In this document: piece after piece, positions 18,120 to 27,244 of the stretch
How positions within the stretch are numbered: the first letter of the stretch is position 1
Layout of the letters: every line of letters starts with the position of its first letter
Assembly: GCA_002448445.1 (NCBI GenBank)
Contig: DJYC01000028.1
Location: forward strand, 234 to 64,233
Direction: 5' to 3'
Source: Treponema sp. UBA6988
GTDB taxonomy: Bacteria > Spirochaetota > Spirochaetia > Treponematales > Treponemataceae
Length of the DNA stretch: 64,000 nt
Translations under genes and position numbers: made by a program
The notes under the pieces: model-generated
Databases searched by the model: none
What the model was told of the DNA's origin: nothing
The model's input: the letters and a program-made list of their open reading frames with translations, nothing else

Positions 18120-18206
18120 TCAGGAAAGTTACTCCATTTAATTTTTAGTCAGCTATATAGAAGAATATGCTATATAAAGAGAAAATATTATATACATAGA
18201 GAATGC

Positions 18207-18235
18207 TTGTTTATAAAGAGATAAAGTGATAAAAT
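18207..18235 (+). promoter_or_regulatory. Promoter with predicted +1 on the start codon
   Basis: TTGTTT (18207-18212), 17 bases, TAAAAT (18230-18235). Seven bases downstream is 18242, the A of the ATG of the metallophosphoesterase gene. No Shine-Dalgarno sequence is present. Confidence 0.5.
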
Positions 18236-18241
18236 TATATT

Positions 18242-19417
18242 ATGAAATGCACTGTAAAAGAAAATGCTCGGTATTGTTTAATGGCTTTTTTTGTGTTTGT
18301 GTTTTTCTTTTTTGGCTGTAAAACTGTACCAGAATCTGAGTCAGAAAATGAATCATATGAATTTACTTATGCTGATTATAAAATTCAGCCCGCTTCTTAC
18401 AAAATTCCAGGAGATGGGAAAGACAATTTTACTATAGCTGTTTTGCCAGATATTCAGAACTATACACGTAAGAAGAGCCAAAAAGACAAGAATAAAAAAT
18501 GTTCAATGAATAATTATACTTTGCTATATGACCAGGTTGACTATGTAGCAAAAAATACGATTGCGCAAGGGGGGCCTATCGTTTTTGCAGTATTTTTGGG
18601 CGATATGGTTCAATGTTTGGGAAGAACTACATGTGAATGGGGTTATGCAAATAATGCGGTTAAAAAATTAGACTCTTTGATTCCTTATAGTGTTATTATT
18701 GGAAATCATGATTATGACAAAAAGGTAGAAGATAAAGAGCAGAATAAAGATTTCCTTGTAGGAACAAAAAAATTTGAAAAATACTTTGGGCCAAAATCAA
18801 AACATTTTGCAGGAAAGGAATGGTACAAGGGGCATTCTCAAGACAATCTTGCGTCTTGCATAGTTTTTAATGCGGGTGAAAAACAAATTCTATACATCGG
18901 TCTTTCTTTTGAACCATCAGATGAAGAGTTAAAATGGGGACAAGAACAAATAAATAAATATCATGACATCCCTGTAATAGTTGCTACACATGGTTATTTG
19001 GATTCAAGAGGAAATTTTATTGGTTTAGTAAATCATAATCCAGTGGAAGGAAATTCTGCCCAAGATGTTTATGAAAAATTTATTTATCCTAATAAAAATA
19101 TATTTTTAGTTCTTTGCGGTCATGCTTTTAATGGTATTAAAGGTGAAGCTCGTCGTGCTGACAAAAATATTGCCGGATATACAGTTTACTCTTTACTTTC
19201 TAATTACCAAGACCGTATGGATTATTATCGAGTAGCAGGTTTTTCTGGAAGTCCAGAAAAAAGTGGAGACGGTTTTTTCCGCTTGATGAATTTTGACGTT
19301 AAAAAGAAAAAAATTTATGTACAGACCTATTCAACTGCTTTTGATTATTTTGAAACAGATGAAGACAGTGAATTTATTCTGGACATAAGTGATTTTTCTA
19401 AGAGATTTGGATGGTAA
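18242..19417 (+). CDS. Calcineurin-like metallophosphoesterase lipoprotein
   Basis: A 391-residue exported phosphoesterase. The N-terminus is a long hydrophobic signal ending in FFFGC, a plausible lipobox with Cys as the lipidated residue (~27). The metallophosphoesterase motifs are in order: LPDIQNY (D-x-x with metal Asp), FLGDMVQ (GD), IGNHDYD (GNHD), ATHGYLD and LCGHAFNG. The domain sequence resembles secreted calcineurin-like phosphoesterases; the substrate is unknown. It is a single gene convergent with the flippase gene. The coding sequence is AT-rich, like its glycan-locus neighbours. The predicted transcript is leaderless. A periplasmic or surface location is inferred. Confidence 0.8.
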   Translation: MKCTVKENARYCLMAFFVFVFFFFGCKTVPESESENESYEFTYADYKIQPASYKIPGDGKDNFTIAVLPDIQNYTRKKSQKDKNKKCSMNNYTLLYDQVDYVAKNTIAQGGPIVFAVFLGDMVQCLGRTTCEWGYANNAVKKLDSLIPYSVIIGNHDYDKKVEDKEQNKDFLVGTKKFEKYFGPKSKHFAGKEWYKGHSQDNLASCIVFNAGEKQILYIGLSFEPSDEELKWGQEQINKYHDIPVIVATHGYLDSRGNFIGLVNHNPVEGNSAQDVYEKFIYPNKNIFLVLCGHAFNGIKGEARRADKNIAGYTVYSLLSNYQDRMDYYRVAGFSGSPEKSGDGFFRLMNFDVKKKKIYVQTYSTAFDYFETDEDSEFILDISDFSKRFGW

Positions 19418-19455
19418 AACAGGCATAAAGGATATATTCCGTGGGATTGATAGCT

Positions 19456-20910
19456 TTACGCTTTTATTTTAAGCATTTTAAGAACAAAAAAAGCGGGTTC
19501 ATTTCTCAATAAAAGTTCAATAAGTGCATAAATAATTGTTCCAACAATCGTAATGACAATTGTACAAAGGAAAAAATTAGATATGTAAACGGAAAGTTTA
19601 CTTATGATTAAAAGCATCACTAGCGTTCCTAACAAGGATTTCATTAATGAAATAAAGTTTTTTTTATTGTTTATATATTTCCATGATGGAATAAGTTTTA
19701 CCATTGGTAATGTTGTTTCAACTATCAGTGTTGCAAGCCCTGCTCCAAAAACACCCCATTTAGATATGAAAAAATAATTAAGTGTCATATTTAATATGAG
19801 TGCTGTAATTTGTGCATAAAGAAGGAATTTTTCCTTGCGTTGCGGAGTTATAATAAGATTGTTTAGAAAACTATTTAATGTCTGAGAAATAATCATGAGT
19901 GTCAAAAGTTGCATTGTTCCTAAGGCAGGAAGATATTTTTCTCCACTAAAAAGCAAAATGAGCTGTCGGCTCAGCACAAAAAGACCTGCTGTTGCTGGAA
20001 AGGAAAAGAAACAAGTTATTTTAAGAACCTTAGACACAAGCTGAGAATATTCTTCATAATCATTTTGCTCAAGGAGATATGAAGTTCGTGGCATAAAAGA
20101 GCTTACAGTTGAAGTTATTAGTTCTATAATCATTTCATTTATTTTTATTGCGGCTGAGTAAAACCCTACGCATGCATTTCCTGCAAGAAAACCCAGCATG
20201 GTTTTATCAAGAACGCTATTAATTTTCCCAGCGAAGGAAACTCCAAAAAAGGTGAATATTGGTTTTGCGTGTTTTTTTAGTTCGATGGTCGATTTTTGTC
20301 TCAAATTTACAAATTTTCTGGCATAGATAAAGTTGAAAATGTTTGCACCCACATTAGAAAATATGCCTATACCTGCATAAATAAGATAATCATCGGCTGT
20401 GTGTACAAAAGAGAAAAGCAAAATAAGAGAGATAACTTGAAATGCGGTATGTCTTAAAGTTATATATCCGAACTCTTCTTTTGCGGTGAAAAGCCAGTTT
20501 GTACCTAACGTGAAAAATAGAATCTTTGTTGAACAGACAATTAAAAGTATCTTATAATCAGAAAATTTTTCTAAGAAAAATAAACAAAATATGAAAAGTA
20601 TATATGCAATTGCCGTTGAGATGAAGTTAAATAAAAGAATTTCTTTAGTAAACTTTGACAATTTTTCTTTGTCATCCCTTATTTTTGAAGCTTCTCTTGC
20701 GGCGTATGTATTTACACCAAGAACTGCAATCATTGTAAAATATTCAATAATAGAATTGGCAAAATTGACTTTTCCAATACCTTCTGGTAAAAGGATGCGA
20801 GAGGCATACGGAAAAGAAATAATGGGAAAGACAATGTTCATGAATGATTTTATAAAATTGAAAATTGCATTTTTTTTAAGAGACTTTTGTTGCATTTTCT
20901 TAAGCTCCAT
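19456..20910 (-). CDS. Wzx-type polysaccharide flippase (MATE/MOP superfamily)
   Basis: A 484-residue integral membrane protein with about 12-14 helices. It matches the PST/Wzx transporter family at its N-terminus (FPYASRILLPEGIGKVNFANSI is the diagnostic stretch, residues ~35-56) and mid-protein (DKTMLGFLAG). It should flip undecaprenyl-linked repeat units across the inner membrane. It is the last gene of the minus-strand glycan run, 144 bases after the epimerase; that gap may hold its own promoter. With the LicD, cytidylyltransferase and Wzi-like genes it indicates a phospho-decorated capsule or O-polysaccharide-like polymer. Confidence 0.88.
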   Translation of the reverse strand: MELKKMQQKSLKKNAIFNFIKSFMNIVFPIISFPYASRILLPEGIGKVNFANSIIEYFTMIAVLGVNTYAAREASKIRDDKEKLSKFTKEILLFNFISTAIAYILFIFCLFFLEKFSDYKILLIVCSTKILFFTLGTNWLFTAKEEFGYITLRHTAFQVISLILLFSFVHTADDYLIYAGIGIFSNVGANIFNFIYARKFVNLRQKSTIELKKHAKPIFTFFGVSFAGKINSVLDKTMLGFLAGNACVGFYSAAIKINEMIIELITSTVSSFMPRTSYLLEQNDYEEYSQLVSKVLKITCFFSFPATAGLFVLSRQLILLFSGEKYLPALGTMQLLTLMIISQTLNSFLNNLIITPQRKEKFLLYAQITALILNMTLNYFFISKWGVFGAGLATLIVETTLPMVKLIPSWKYINNKKNFISLMKSLLGTLVMLLIISKLSVYISNFFLCTIVITIVGTIIYALIELLLRNEPAFFVLKMLKIKA

Positions 20911-21054
20911 GAATTTTGGCTTGCTATATTAAAGCAGTATTATTCTGTTTGAGATTTTCCAGTCTAAGACTGAATGCAATTATATCACAATTTCTCAAAT
21001 ATTTCCTACTTTTGTTGATGAAAATATCACGGCATATTTCTTGGATTTTACAAT

Positions 21055-22110
21055 TTATTTTAAATATGAGCTGAGTATTTTGACAGTCTTTTCAAGGCCT
21101 TGTTTTAATATATATTTAGAAATCCAGCCTAGAGATGTTATTTTAGATGAATCAAGCAGGGCTTTTGTTGATTTTGAAAAACCTTTTGCTTCTAATAAAT
21201 CAGGTTTTTCATAGCAAATTTTTGTTCCTGCAATTGCTGCTATCATTTTAGCAAGTTCTTTTAATGATATATCTGATGAAGATATATTATATGCTTCGCC
21301 TATTTTTCCATAGAAAAGACAATACAAAATGGCATTTACCGCATCTGCAATGTAAGTGTATGAAAATGCTTGACATCCATCTGATTTCAGAATTATATCT
21401 TCACCTTTTATTGCATTTTTTAGAAACTGAGAAACTACCTTTGAGTCAGAATCCAACATTGTAGAGCCATATATTCTTGAAAGACGAGGAATTACAATAT
21501 CAAGATTTTTTTCTGAAATATATGCCTGACAAAGAGCTTCCCCTGTTCTTTTTCCTTCTGGATAGCCTGCTCTTAATGTATTACAGTCGATATATCCGCA
21601 GTAATCTTCAGAAAACTTTTCCACATCTCCACGGTTTTCGCCATAAACTTCAACAGATGAAGCATAAACAAATCTTTGTGTATTGCATTTTACTGCAAAT
21701 GAAAGAAGATTGTTTAATCCTAAAACATTTGTAAGAATCGTAGAAATTGGTTCTGTGGCATAGCTTACAGGATGTGTATTACTTGCGAAATGAAAAATAT
21801 AATCCGCCTTTACATCGATATTATCAAAAGAATCATTTACATTGTGCTTTAAAAACTGAAGATTGCTTTTATCTAGATATGGCAAAAAACGAGTTTCAAA
21901 GCTTTCTCTTTTTCTTGACATTGCAATAATATTGCAGAAAATTTTCTTTTTTTCGCACAGAAACATAAGAACATCAATAAGATAGGTTCCTATCATTCCT
22001 GTTGCACCAGTTATAAGAATTGATTTTCCGTTAAGTGTTTCCCATGGCAAAGGAAGAGAAATTGTGTATTCTAGATCTTCTTTGTAAAGCGGATTATCTG
22101 TTCTGAACAT
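21055..22110 (-). CDS. NAD-dependent epimerase/dehydratase (extended SDR)
   Basis: A cytoplasmic nucleotide-sugar-modifying enzyme of 351 residues. The Rossmann motif ITGATGMIGTYL is at residues ~31-42. The active-site Tyr and Lys are seen in GYPEGK (~185), after YASSVEVYG. It resembles UDP-glucuronate decarboxylase or 4,6-dehydratase relatives in capsule loci; the substrate cannot be fixed from sequence. Its ATG overlaps the stop of the cytidylyltransferase by one base (TAATG), so the two are co-translated and may act on the same nucleotide-activated compound. Confidence 0.85.
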   Translation of the reverse strand: MFRTDNPLYKEDLEYTISLPLPWETLNGKSILITGATGMIGTYLIDVLMFLCEKKKIFCNIIAMSRKRESFETRFLPYLDKSNLQFLKHNVNDSFDNIDVKADYIFHFASNTHPVSYATEPISTILTNVLGLNNLLSFAVKCNTQRFVYASSVEVYGENRGDVEKFSEDYCGYIDCNTLRAGYPEGKRTGEALCQAYISEKNLDIVIPRLSRIYGSTMLDSDSKVVSQFLKNAIKGEDIILKSDGCQAFSYTYIADAVNAILYCLFYGKIGEAYNISSSDISLKELAKMIAAIAGTKICYEKPDLLEAKGFSKSTKALLDSSKITSLGWISKYILKQGLEKTVKILSSYLK

Positions 22111-22835
22111 TATTTAAGCCAACTGTCCTTTTCTGCTTTTAGATATGCTTTGAACATCTCCAAATCGTCTTTCGTTGTGAGCTTTATGTTTTTGTCAGAA
22201 CCAGCCGCAAAATTGAGACGTTCACCAAGTTCAACCATCATTGTGTTTGTGTATGAAGAGCCATAAATGCCGATTTTTTCTTCAAATGCCTTATGATATG
22301 CCCAGTCTAACTTTCCATAAGTGTAAGCCTGTGGTGTAGATACACGGCGCAATGTTTCACGAGGAATATATTTAGTTGTGGTTGAACTGTCATCTTCTGC
22401 CACTACAAAAATCTGCTCATTATATGGCATTGAAGTTACAGCGTTTCCTTTTTCTTTTGCAACCTTGATAACATCTGTCAAAACTGTAGCATCAACCAAA
22501 GGGCGAATTCCGTCATGAATAATAATGATGTCATCTTTACTGCAAACATCTTTTAGGCTGTAAACACCATTACGAATTGATTCCTGACCTGTTTCTCCGC
22601 CAGATGTTACCCATTTAAGTTTTGTGATGTTAAACTGTTTTGCATAAGCCCAGACAACATCGTGCCAGCCGTCAATACAGACAACTTCAATAGCATCAAT
22701 TTGTGGATGCTTTTGAAATCCGTCAAGGGTGTACATAAGAATTGGCTTGTCGTTCACATTGATAAACTGCTTAGGAATATCTTGCCCCATTCTGTGTCCG
22801 GAACCACCTGCGATAATAATTGCTATTGTTGCCAT
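22110..22835 (-). CDS. IspD/TarI-family cytidylyltransferase
   Basis: A cytoplasmic enzyme of 241 residues that transfers CMP from CTP to a polyol-phosphate. The nucleotide loop is AGGSGHRMGQDIPKQF (~8-23). IHDGIRPLVD (~105) and the C-terminal LTTKDDLEMFKAYL are typical of the IspD/TarI family. It sits inside a LicD/epimerase locus, not beside IspF or other isoprenoid genes. Ribitol-5-phosphate or a similar alditol-phosphate is therefore the likelier substrate than methylerythritol phosphate. The start lies two bases after the first LicD gene, giving tight coupling. Confidence 0.85.
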   Translation of the reverse strand: MATIAIIIAGGSGHRMGQDIPKQFINVNDKPILMYTLDGFQKHPQIDAIEVVCIDGWHDVVWAYAKQFNITKLKWVTSGGETGQESIRNGVYSLKDVCSKDDIIIIHDGIRPLVDATVLTDVIKVAKEKGNAVTSMPYNEQIFVVAEDDSSTTTKYIPRETLRRVSTPQAYTYGKLDWAYHKAFEEKIGIYGSSYTNTMMVELGERLNFAAGSDKNIKLTTKDDLEMFKAYLKAEKDSWLK

Positions 22836-22837
22836 AA

Positions 22838-23806
22838 TTATTTGCCTCCTGTACTATTGTTGTGGATATATTTCTTATAAGAATTATTTGTATCATAAAA
22901 AACATTTGAATGATATGAACCTCCCGAAACATATTCATTCCAAGTTCCATAATAATTTTGAAGTACATTGTTGTAATTTTTAGGACATGGTAACTCAAAC
23001 ATCTCGAACGGAAGCAAGACAGTTTCTTCAAAATCACTTATTTCAAGACAGCCCTTATCTGATTCAGGTTCTGGCTTAAAAATATTTGTCCCAAAACATT
23101 TGCATCGTGTGTGATTGTATTTTTGAGACATAGATGAAATTTTTTTGTGATACGGATTAGGTATGCGTAGAATAATCAAAATTGAGCGAAAAAACACTTT
23201 CATAACATTTTTGATAACTTTTATAGATTTATTACTTTTGTCGCTATGAAATACATATCGATACGTTGTGTTTGCAAATTTTCTTGCTCTATCCTGAAGT
23301 TCATTAAGCTGCTTGAAAAATGCAATTCTTTCAGTTTTATCATCTGGAATATTGTCAAGAGGCATTATGTCTATCGCAATTCCCTGATTGAAAGTAAATT
23401 CTCTGTCCATGAAGTTCTTGAACATTGATGTTGTTTCACTGTTGCAGATTTTTGCAAACCATTTCAGACTTCCAATATCAGTTTTCTCTGTCTGAAAAAA
23501 ATATGGATATTTAAATTCTTTTTTTGCAATTTTGCAAAATTTGTCAAAATCTTTTCGAGGCATAACTAAATCAATGTCATCGTCCCACGGAATAAAGCCT
23601 TTGTGCCTAGCGCAACCTAAGAGAGTTCCAGCATCTGCCCAAAATTGCAAATCATACTTCTTACAGACATCCATGAATTCATTTAATAAATCTAGGTTTA
23701 TAGCCCATATTTCTTTCATCTGAGTTGAAATTTTATAACCGCACTTTTCTTCTTCATAGAAAAAACTTTGCGGAAATTGAAAATTTGTTTTTACCATAAT
23801 TGACAA
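22838..23806 (-). CDS. LicD-family phosphotransferase 1
   Basis: A 322-residue LicD protein. LicD enzymes transfer phosphocholine or related phospho-groups from CDP-activated donors to glycans on the cytoplasmic side before export. The core motif is present near residue 60: GTLLGCARHKGFIPWDDDID, whose Asp residues bind metal. It is the third of three consecutive licD genes, each separated by two bases or overlapping, and about half of its N-terminal region aligns with the next one. Having three copies suggests three acceptor sites or donors. The coding sequence is AT-rich. Confidence 0.88.
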   Translation of the reverse strand: MSIMVKTNFQFPQSFFYEEEKCGYKISTQMKEIWAINLDLLNEFMDVCKKYDLQFWADAGTLLGCARHKGFIPWDDDIDLVMPRKDFDKFCKIAKKEFKYPYFFQTEKTDIGSLKWFAKICNSETTSMFKNFMDREFTFNQGIAIDIMPLDNIPDDKTERIAFFKQLNELQDRARKFANTTYRYVFHSDKSNKSIKVIKNVMKVFFRSILIILRIPNPYHKKISSMSQKYNHTRCKCFGTNIFKPEPESDKGCLEISDFEETVLLPFEMFELPCPKNYNNVLQNYYGTWNEYVSGGSYHSNVFYDTNNSYKKYIHNNSTGGK

Positions 23807-23807
23807 C

Positions 23808-24719
23808 CTATTTTATGTATTCCTTATATGATTTATCTGTATCGAAAATCACGTTTCCGTGAAATGATGCACCTTTTTTGAAAACTTTCCATTCTCCATA
23901 GAAATCTGTCAGATATTGGTTATAATTTCTTGGAGCAGGCAAAGTTATAAATTCAAAGGGCAACTCTATGACATCTTTATACAACGAAACTTCTTTAAAG
24001 CCTATTGTGCGTTCTGGTCGGAAAGAAATAGACCCCATATACTTTGTGTTTTTGTCATTATACTGCTGACATTCTTTTTCAAATTTGAAATATGGAGAGT
24101 TCTTGATATGAAAAACTCTAACAATTAAAGCAAGAAAACTTTTTATAAAGTTATGCTCGCCTTCATCATTATGAAGTCTGTTTCTGAATTGTTTTCCTTT
24201 TGCCCTAAGATTTTGAAGTCTTGAAAGGAATTCATTCATCTCAGTTTCATTATCAGGGACTTTATCTTGAGGAAAAATATCAATGCATATTCCCTGATTA
24301 TACTTAAAATTTCTTCCTTCAAAGCATTTCAAAATCATTGCTGTATCGGAATTACAAAGCTTTGCATAACCATCTACTGTACCGGGATCAGTTTTTTCAG
24401 TCTGCAAAAAATATGGATGAGAACATTCTTTTTGTGCAACTTTGCAAAATTTTTCATAATTTTCGCGTGTCATTGCAATGTCAATGTCATCATCCCAAGG
24501 AATAAATCCCTGATGTCTTGCACAGCCTAAAAGAGTTCCGCCATCAGCATAGTATTCAATATTGTGCTTTTTGCAGATTTCTTGGAGCTTAACAAGCAAA
24601 TCAAGCTCAACAGCCCAAACTTCTTTCATTTTTGAGCTTATTGTGTAATCACAGCGAACTTCCACATCTAAAAAATGCTCAGGTAAATTTATATGTAAAG
24701 GTATCATTTTTATCTCCAA
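23808..24719 (-). CDS. LicD-family phosphotransferase 2
   Basis: A 303-residue LicD protein with GTLLGCARHQGFIPWDDDID near residue 60 and a matching EVRCDYTISSKMKEVWAVELDLL lead-in (given in part), nearly the same as in LicD 1 (KISTQMKEIWAINLDLL). The two are probably a tandem duplication. Both keep the C-terminal NYNQYL/NYNNVL-x-YG pattern, residues ~270-280, that closes LicD domains. The start overlaps the previous gene's stop by ten bases. Donor and acceptor are unknown; phosphocholine, phosphoethanolamine or an aminoethylphosphonate-type group are candidates given the cytidylyltransferases in the window. Confidence 0.88.
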   Translation of the reverse strand: MEIKMIPLHINLPEHFLDVEVRCDYTISSKMKEVWAVELDLLVKLQEICKKHNIEYYADGGTLLGCARHQGFIPWDDDIDIAMTRENYEKFCKVAQKECSHPYFLQTEKTDPGTVDGYAKLCNSDTAMILKCFEGRNFKYNQGICIDIFPQDKVPDNETEMNEFLSRLQNLRAKGKQFRNRLHNDEGEHNFIKSFLALIVRVFHIKNSPYFKFEKECQQYNDKNTKYMGSISFRPERTIGFKEVSLYKDVIELPFEFITLPAPRNYNQYLTDFYGEWKVFKKGASFHGNVIFDTDKSYKEYIK

Positions 24720-25519
24720 TAAGCTTCAAATTCATGACGTGCAACCTGTTTTTCAACAGAAGGAAGCTGCATATAATCTCCGTAAATATTCTTTAAGAAA
24801 GTATCATAGCCTATCAGAGATTTAAATTTTCTTCCTTCAAAATCTAAATCTACATAACTATCAAAAGCAGATTTTTCGACTTCTTCCTTTCTGCCGTAGC
24901 CAAAAATAGAAGATGCTACTGTTTCAGAAGCATTGAAATCCACTTTTTTTGCAAAACTGCTGATTCGCTTTGCTCCCCAGTTTGCAGGAAACGGTCTGAA
25001 AAAATAAAAAAGAATTGTTCGGATAGAATGTTTCAGAAAGCCTTCGCCCTCGATTTTTTTTGCGTATATAACAGTATTGAGATTTTTAAGTTTTGTGATT
25101 TTCTGCCAAAACTTCTCTCTGTTGACAGCTCCTCTTGGAATACCGTCAACGGGAAAAACGTCAATATAAACACCCATTTCATCAATAGGTCTGTCATACG
25201 TTTCAACAAGTTTTGTTTTTGTATTTATAACTTTACCAAAAGGCTGGAAATACTGCTTATTATTATAACAATCGATAAATTTGTATGTAGAATCTTCTTT
25301 ACTATTATAAAGCTCTTTAAACTTTTCATAATCTTTTCGAGGCATTATGATGTCGATATCATCATCCCAAGGAATGAAACCTTTATGACGTATTGCTCCA
25401 ATAAGAGTTCCGCCACAAATAGAGTAGTTTACATCATTTTGAACACAGAAATCGTGTACATTCTGCAAGATTTCAAGTTCAATAGATTTTAACTCATCAA
25501 TTAGAATCTCTTTCATCAT
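24710..25519 (-). CDS. LicD-family phosphotransferase 3
   Basis: A 269-residue LicD protein, shorter and closer to the classical LicD form. YSICGGTLIGAIRHKGFIPW is followed by DDDID (residues ~31-55), then DVFPVDGIP (~115) and a C-terminal YGDYMQLP. It lies 14 bases after the aminotransferase gene. Its divergence from the two neighbours suggests a different acceptor. MM at the start leaves two possible initiation codons (25519, 25516), with only a weak GGGG site upstream. Confidence 0.88.
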   Translation of the reverse strand: MMKEILIDELKSIELEILQNVHDFCVQNDVNYSICGGTLIGAIRHKGFIPWDDDIDIIMPRKDYEKFKELYNSKEDSTYKFIDCYNNKQYFQPFGKVINTKTKLVETYDRPIDEMGVYIDVFPVDGIPRGAVNREKFWQKITKLKNLNTVIYAKKIEGEGFLKHSIRTILFYFFRPFPANWGAKRISSFAKKVDFNASETVASSIFGYGRKEEVEKSAFDSYVDLDFEGRKFKSLIGYDTFLKNIYGDYMQLPSVEKQVARHEFEAYWR

Positions 25520-25533
25520 AATGCCCCATAGAA

Positions 25534-26595
25534 TTAATCAGCAATGTCGATTTTTAGAAGTGCATCCATAAAAATCTTCATATACTTTTTATCCCAGATT
25601 GTTACACGCAAAAAACCTGCTAATGCACCCTTACCACAAAGAATAAGGATTCCGTTTTCTTTGAGCTTTTCTGTGATGTATTCTGTTGATTTATACTTTG
25701 GTTTTACGCAGACAAAACAACCTTCTGATTCGATGATTGGATAGTCGTTTTCCTGCAATGCAGAGAAAAACCATTCTTTTCCTGCTTTAAACTTTTCAGT
25801 AAGTTCTTTTACAAGTCTGTCATGATTATCAATGATTGCTTCACCAAAAAGAAGTGCAATAGAGTTGACGGTGTAATGAGGTTTGTAATTGTTAACTGCA
25901 TGAACAATCTCTTTTGAGCCTATAATAACACCAAGTCTGAGAGCTGGAACAGAAAGCATTTTTGAGAAAGTTCTCAAAAGTACTACATTGTCATATTTCT
26001 TAATAAGCTCAAGAGAAGATTTGTCATAGAAGTAATAGTATGCTTCATCGATAATCACGAAAGCATTGACTTTGTTTGCTTTTTCAATGACAGAAATAAT
26101 TTCCTGCTCTGAATAAACATTGCCCATCGGCATGTTCGGATTTACAAGAGCAACTATTCCTGTATTTTCATTGATTGAATCAAGAATCTTTTCGATTTTG
26201 AAAGTGTAGTCATTTTCATAAGAAAGCGATTTAACATTCATTCCGATTGATTCTGCATAAACACCGTACATTCCGAAAGAAGGTGAAACACAAATTAAAT
26301 CTTTTCTAGGCTCCCCGAATACTTTAATAACATAGCCCATACCGACAACGCTTCCGCATGTCAGTGTAACGTTTTCCAATTTAAGTCCAAAAAAGTCAGC
26401 ATACTTCTGTGTAAGTTTTGTTTCTTCTGGATAAATTGAAAGAAACTCCGGTGTTATCTTTTTGTACACTTCATCAAAAAGCCACTGTGGAATACCATCT
26501 GGGTTTTCATTCTGGTCAAGACGAACATATTTTCCTCGACCTTCTGGTTGTGGGACTCGCTCCAAGTTTTTAATCAAAGGATTGACGTAAATCAT
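25534..26595 (-). CDS. HisC-like class I/II PLP aminotransferase of the glycan locus
   Basis: A cytoplasmic fold-I PLP aminotransferase of ~353 residues with VNPNMPMGN, IIDEAYYYF and the PLP Lys in RTFSKMLSVPALRLGV (~215). The start at 26595 follows AAGGAG at good spacing; a longer in-frame start overlapping the TOPRIM gene is less likely. It resembles histidinol-phosphate aminotransferases and CobD-like decarboxylases. Its location next to three licD genes, and the analogous aminotransferase domain fused to the cytidylyltransferase at 34.3 kb, argue that it makes an amino-containing headgroup instead of histidine. The exact substrate is unknown. Confidence 0.8.
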   Translation of the reverse strand: MIYVNPLIKNLERVPQPEGRGKYVRLDQNENPDGIPQWLFDEVYKKITPEFLSIYPEETKLTQKYADFFGLKLENVTLTCGSVVGMGYVIKVFGEPRKDLICVSPSFGMYGVYAESIGMNVKSLSYENDYTFKIEKILDSINENTGIVALVNPNMPMGNVYSEQEIISVIEKANKVNAFVIIDEAYYYFYDKSSLELIKKYDNVVLLRTFSKMLSVPALRLGVIIGSKEIVHAVNNYKPHYTVNSIALLFGEAIIDNHDRLVKELTEKFKAGKEWFFSALQENDYPIIESEGCFVCVKPKYKSTEYITEKLKENGILILCGKGALAGFLRVTIWDKKYMKIFMDALLKIDIAD

Positions 26596-26614
26596 TTTTT
26601 TCTCCTTATTTCTT

Positions 26615-27244
26615 TTACAAGAATAAATCATTAATAAATTGTTTTATATCATCAAACGCTGGATTTGAGAAATCCCATATTTTTTGTAGTGCGGCTTCTC
26701 CTAAATTTCTTGGGGTATTTACAGTTCCGGCTAAGTAGGTTTGAACTTTTGCTTTGTGTATGTTGTAGTGAAAAGAGTCATTTTCTGTCATTTTGTTTTT
26801 TGCATTTGCAACAAATTTTTCGGTTTCTTTATAGAGAGTTTCTGTCTCTACAGATTTTAAGCATAAATCTTCTATCATTCCTGTATCTTTGTTGTTTGGC
26901 ATTATGAAAATTCCGCAAGATATAGTTTCTTTTACAATTTCTCCACAAGTTTTTGGTAATATAAAATGAGGAGTATTCTTTTTTATAATATTTAAAATAC
27001 TTTGAAAAGCAGAATCTGCCTTATTTGCTTCTGCATCGCGAACGAATCCTATTCTTTTTACAGACGAAAATCCGCTTGTAATCACTATAGACGGATATAA
27101 TGAAGCAAATTTTTTGCATCCTCCAGCTTCGATAATTGTAACATCATGTATGTTCAAGAAGGCTAATAATGCAGAGAAAAAATTAACTTCATCTCTCCCT
27201 TCTACAAGAAGAAGCTTTTCTGTTTTTATTGAATCGGCACTCAT
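26615..27244 (-). CDS. TOPRIM-domain protein (DUF3226/DUF4435-like), partner of an AAA ATPase
   Basis: A 209-residue protein with TOPRIM-like signatures: LLLVEGRDEVNFF near residue 10 (conserved Glu) and GFVRDAEANK near 70 (acidic D-x-E). The start is set at 27244, where the ATG overlaps the ATPase stop as ATGA; an earlier Met adds four residues. The order ATPase then TOPRIM, with 4-base overlap, matches two-gene OLD-type and PARIS-like (AriA/AriB) anti-phage modules. The C-terminal half is not recognised. It is embedded in the glycan run, 19 bases before the aminotransferase. A nuclease or effector role is inferred, not shown. Confidence 0.65.
   Translation of the reverse strand: MSADSIKTEKLLLVEGRDEVNFFSALLAFLNIHDVTIIEAGGCKKFASLYPSIVITSGFSSVKRIGFVRDAEANKADSAFQSILNIIKKNTPHFILPKTCGEIVKETISCGIFIMPNNKDTGMIEDLCLKSVETETLYKETEKFVANAKNKMTENDSFHYNIHKAKVQTYLAGTVNTPRNLGEAALQKIWDFSNPAFDDIKQFINDLFL

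Larger units (their letters stand above)
17737..18241. other. Intergenic region with divergent promoters and a gene remnant
   Basis: This 505-base gap between two divergent genes holds the promoter of the YidC-sulfatase B operon, a 41-codon remnant of a DUF4143-type ATPase with its own promoter (17913-17941), and a promoter for the metallophosphoesterase gene (18207-18235). I see no RNA gene in it. Confidence 0.6.

Noticed and set aside
22110..22835. IspD of the isoprenoid (MEP) pathway
   Set aside because: The fold fits, but the gene is locked in a LicD/epimerase operon with no isoprenoid neighbours, so a TarI-like role is preferred.
25534..26595. Histidinol-phosphate aminotransferase for histidine synthesis
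   Set aside because: The sequence is HisC-like, but the LicD-rich context and lack of other his genes make a headgroup role likelier.
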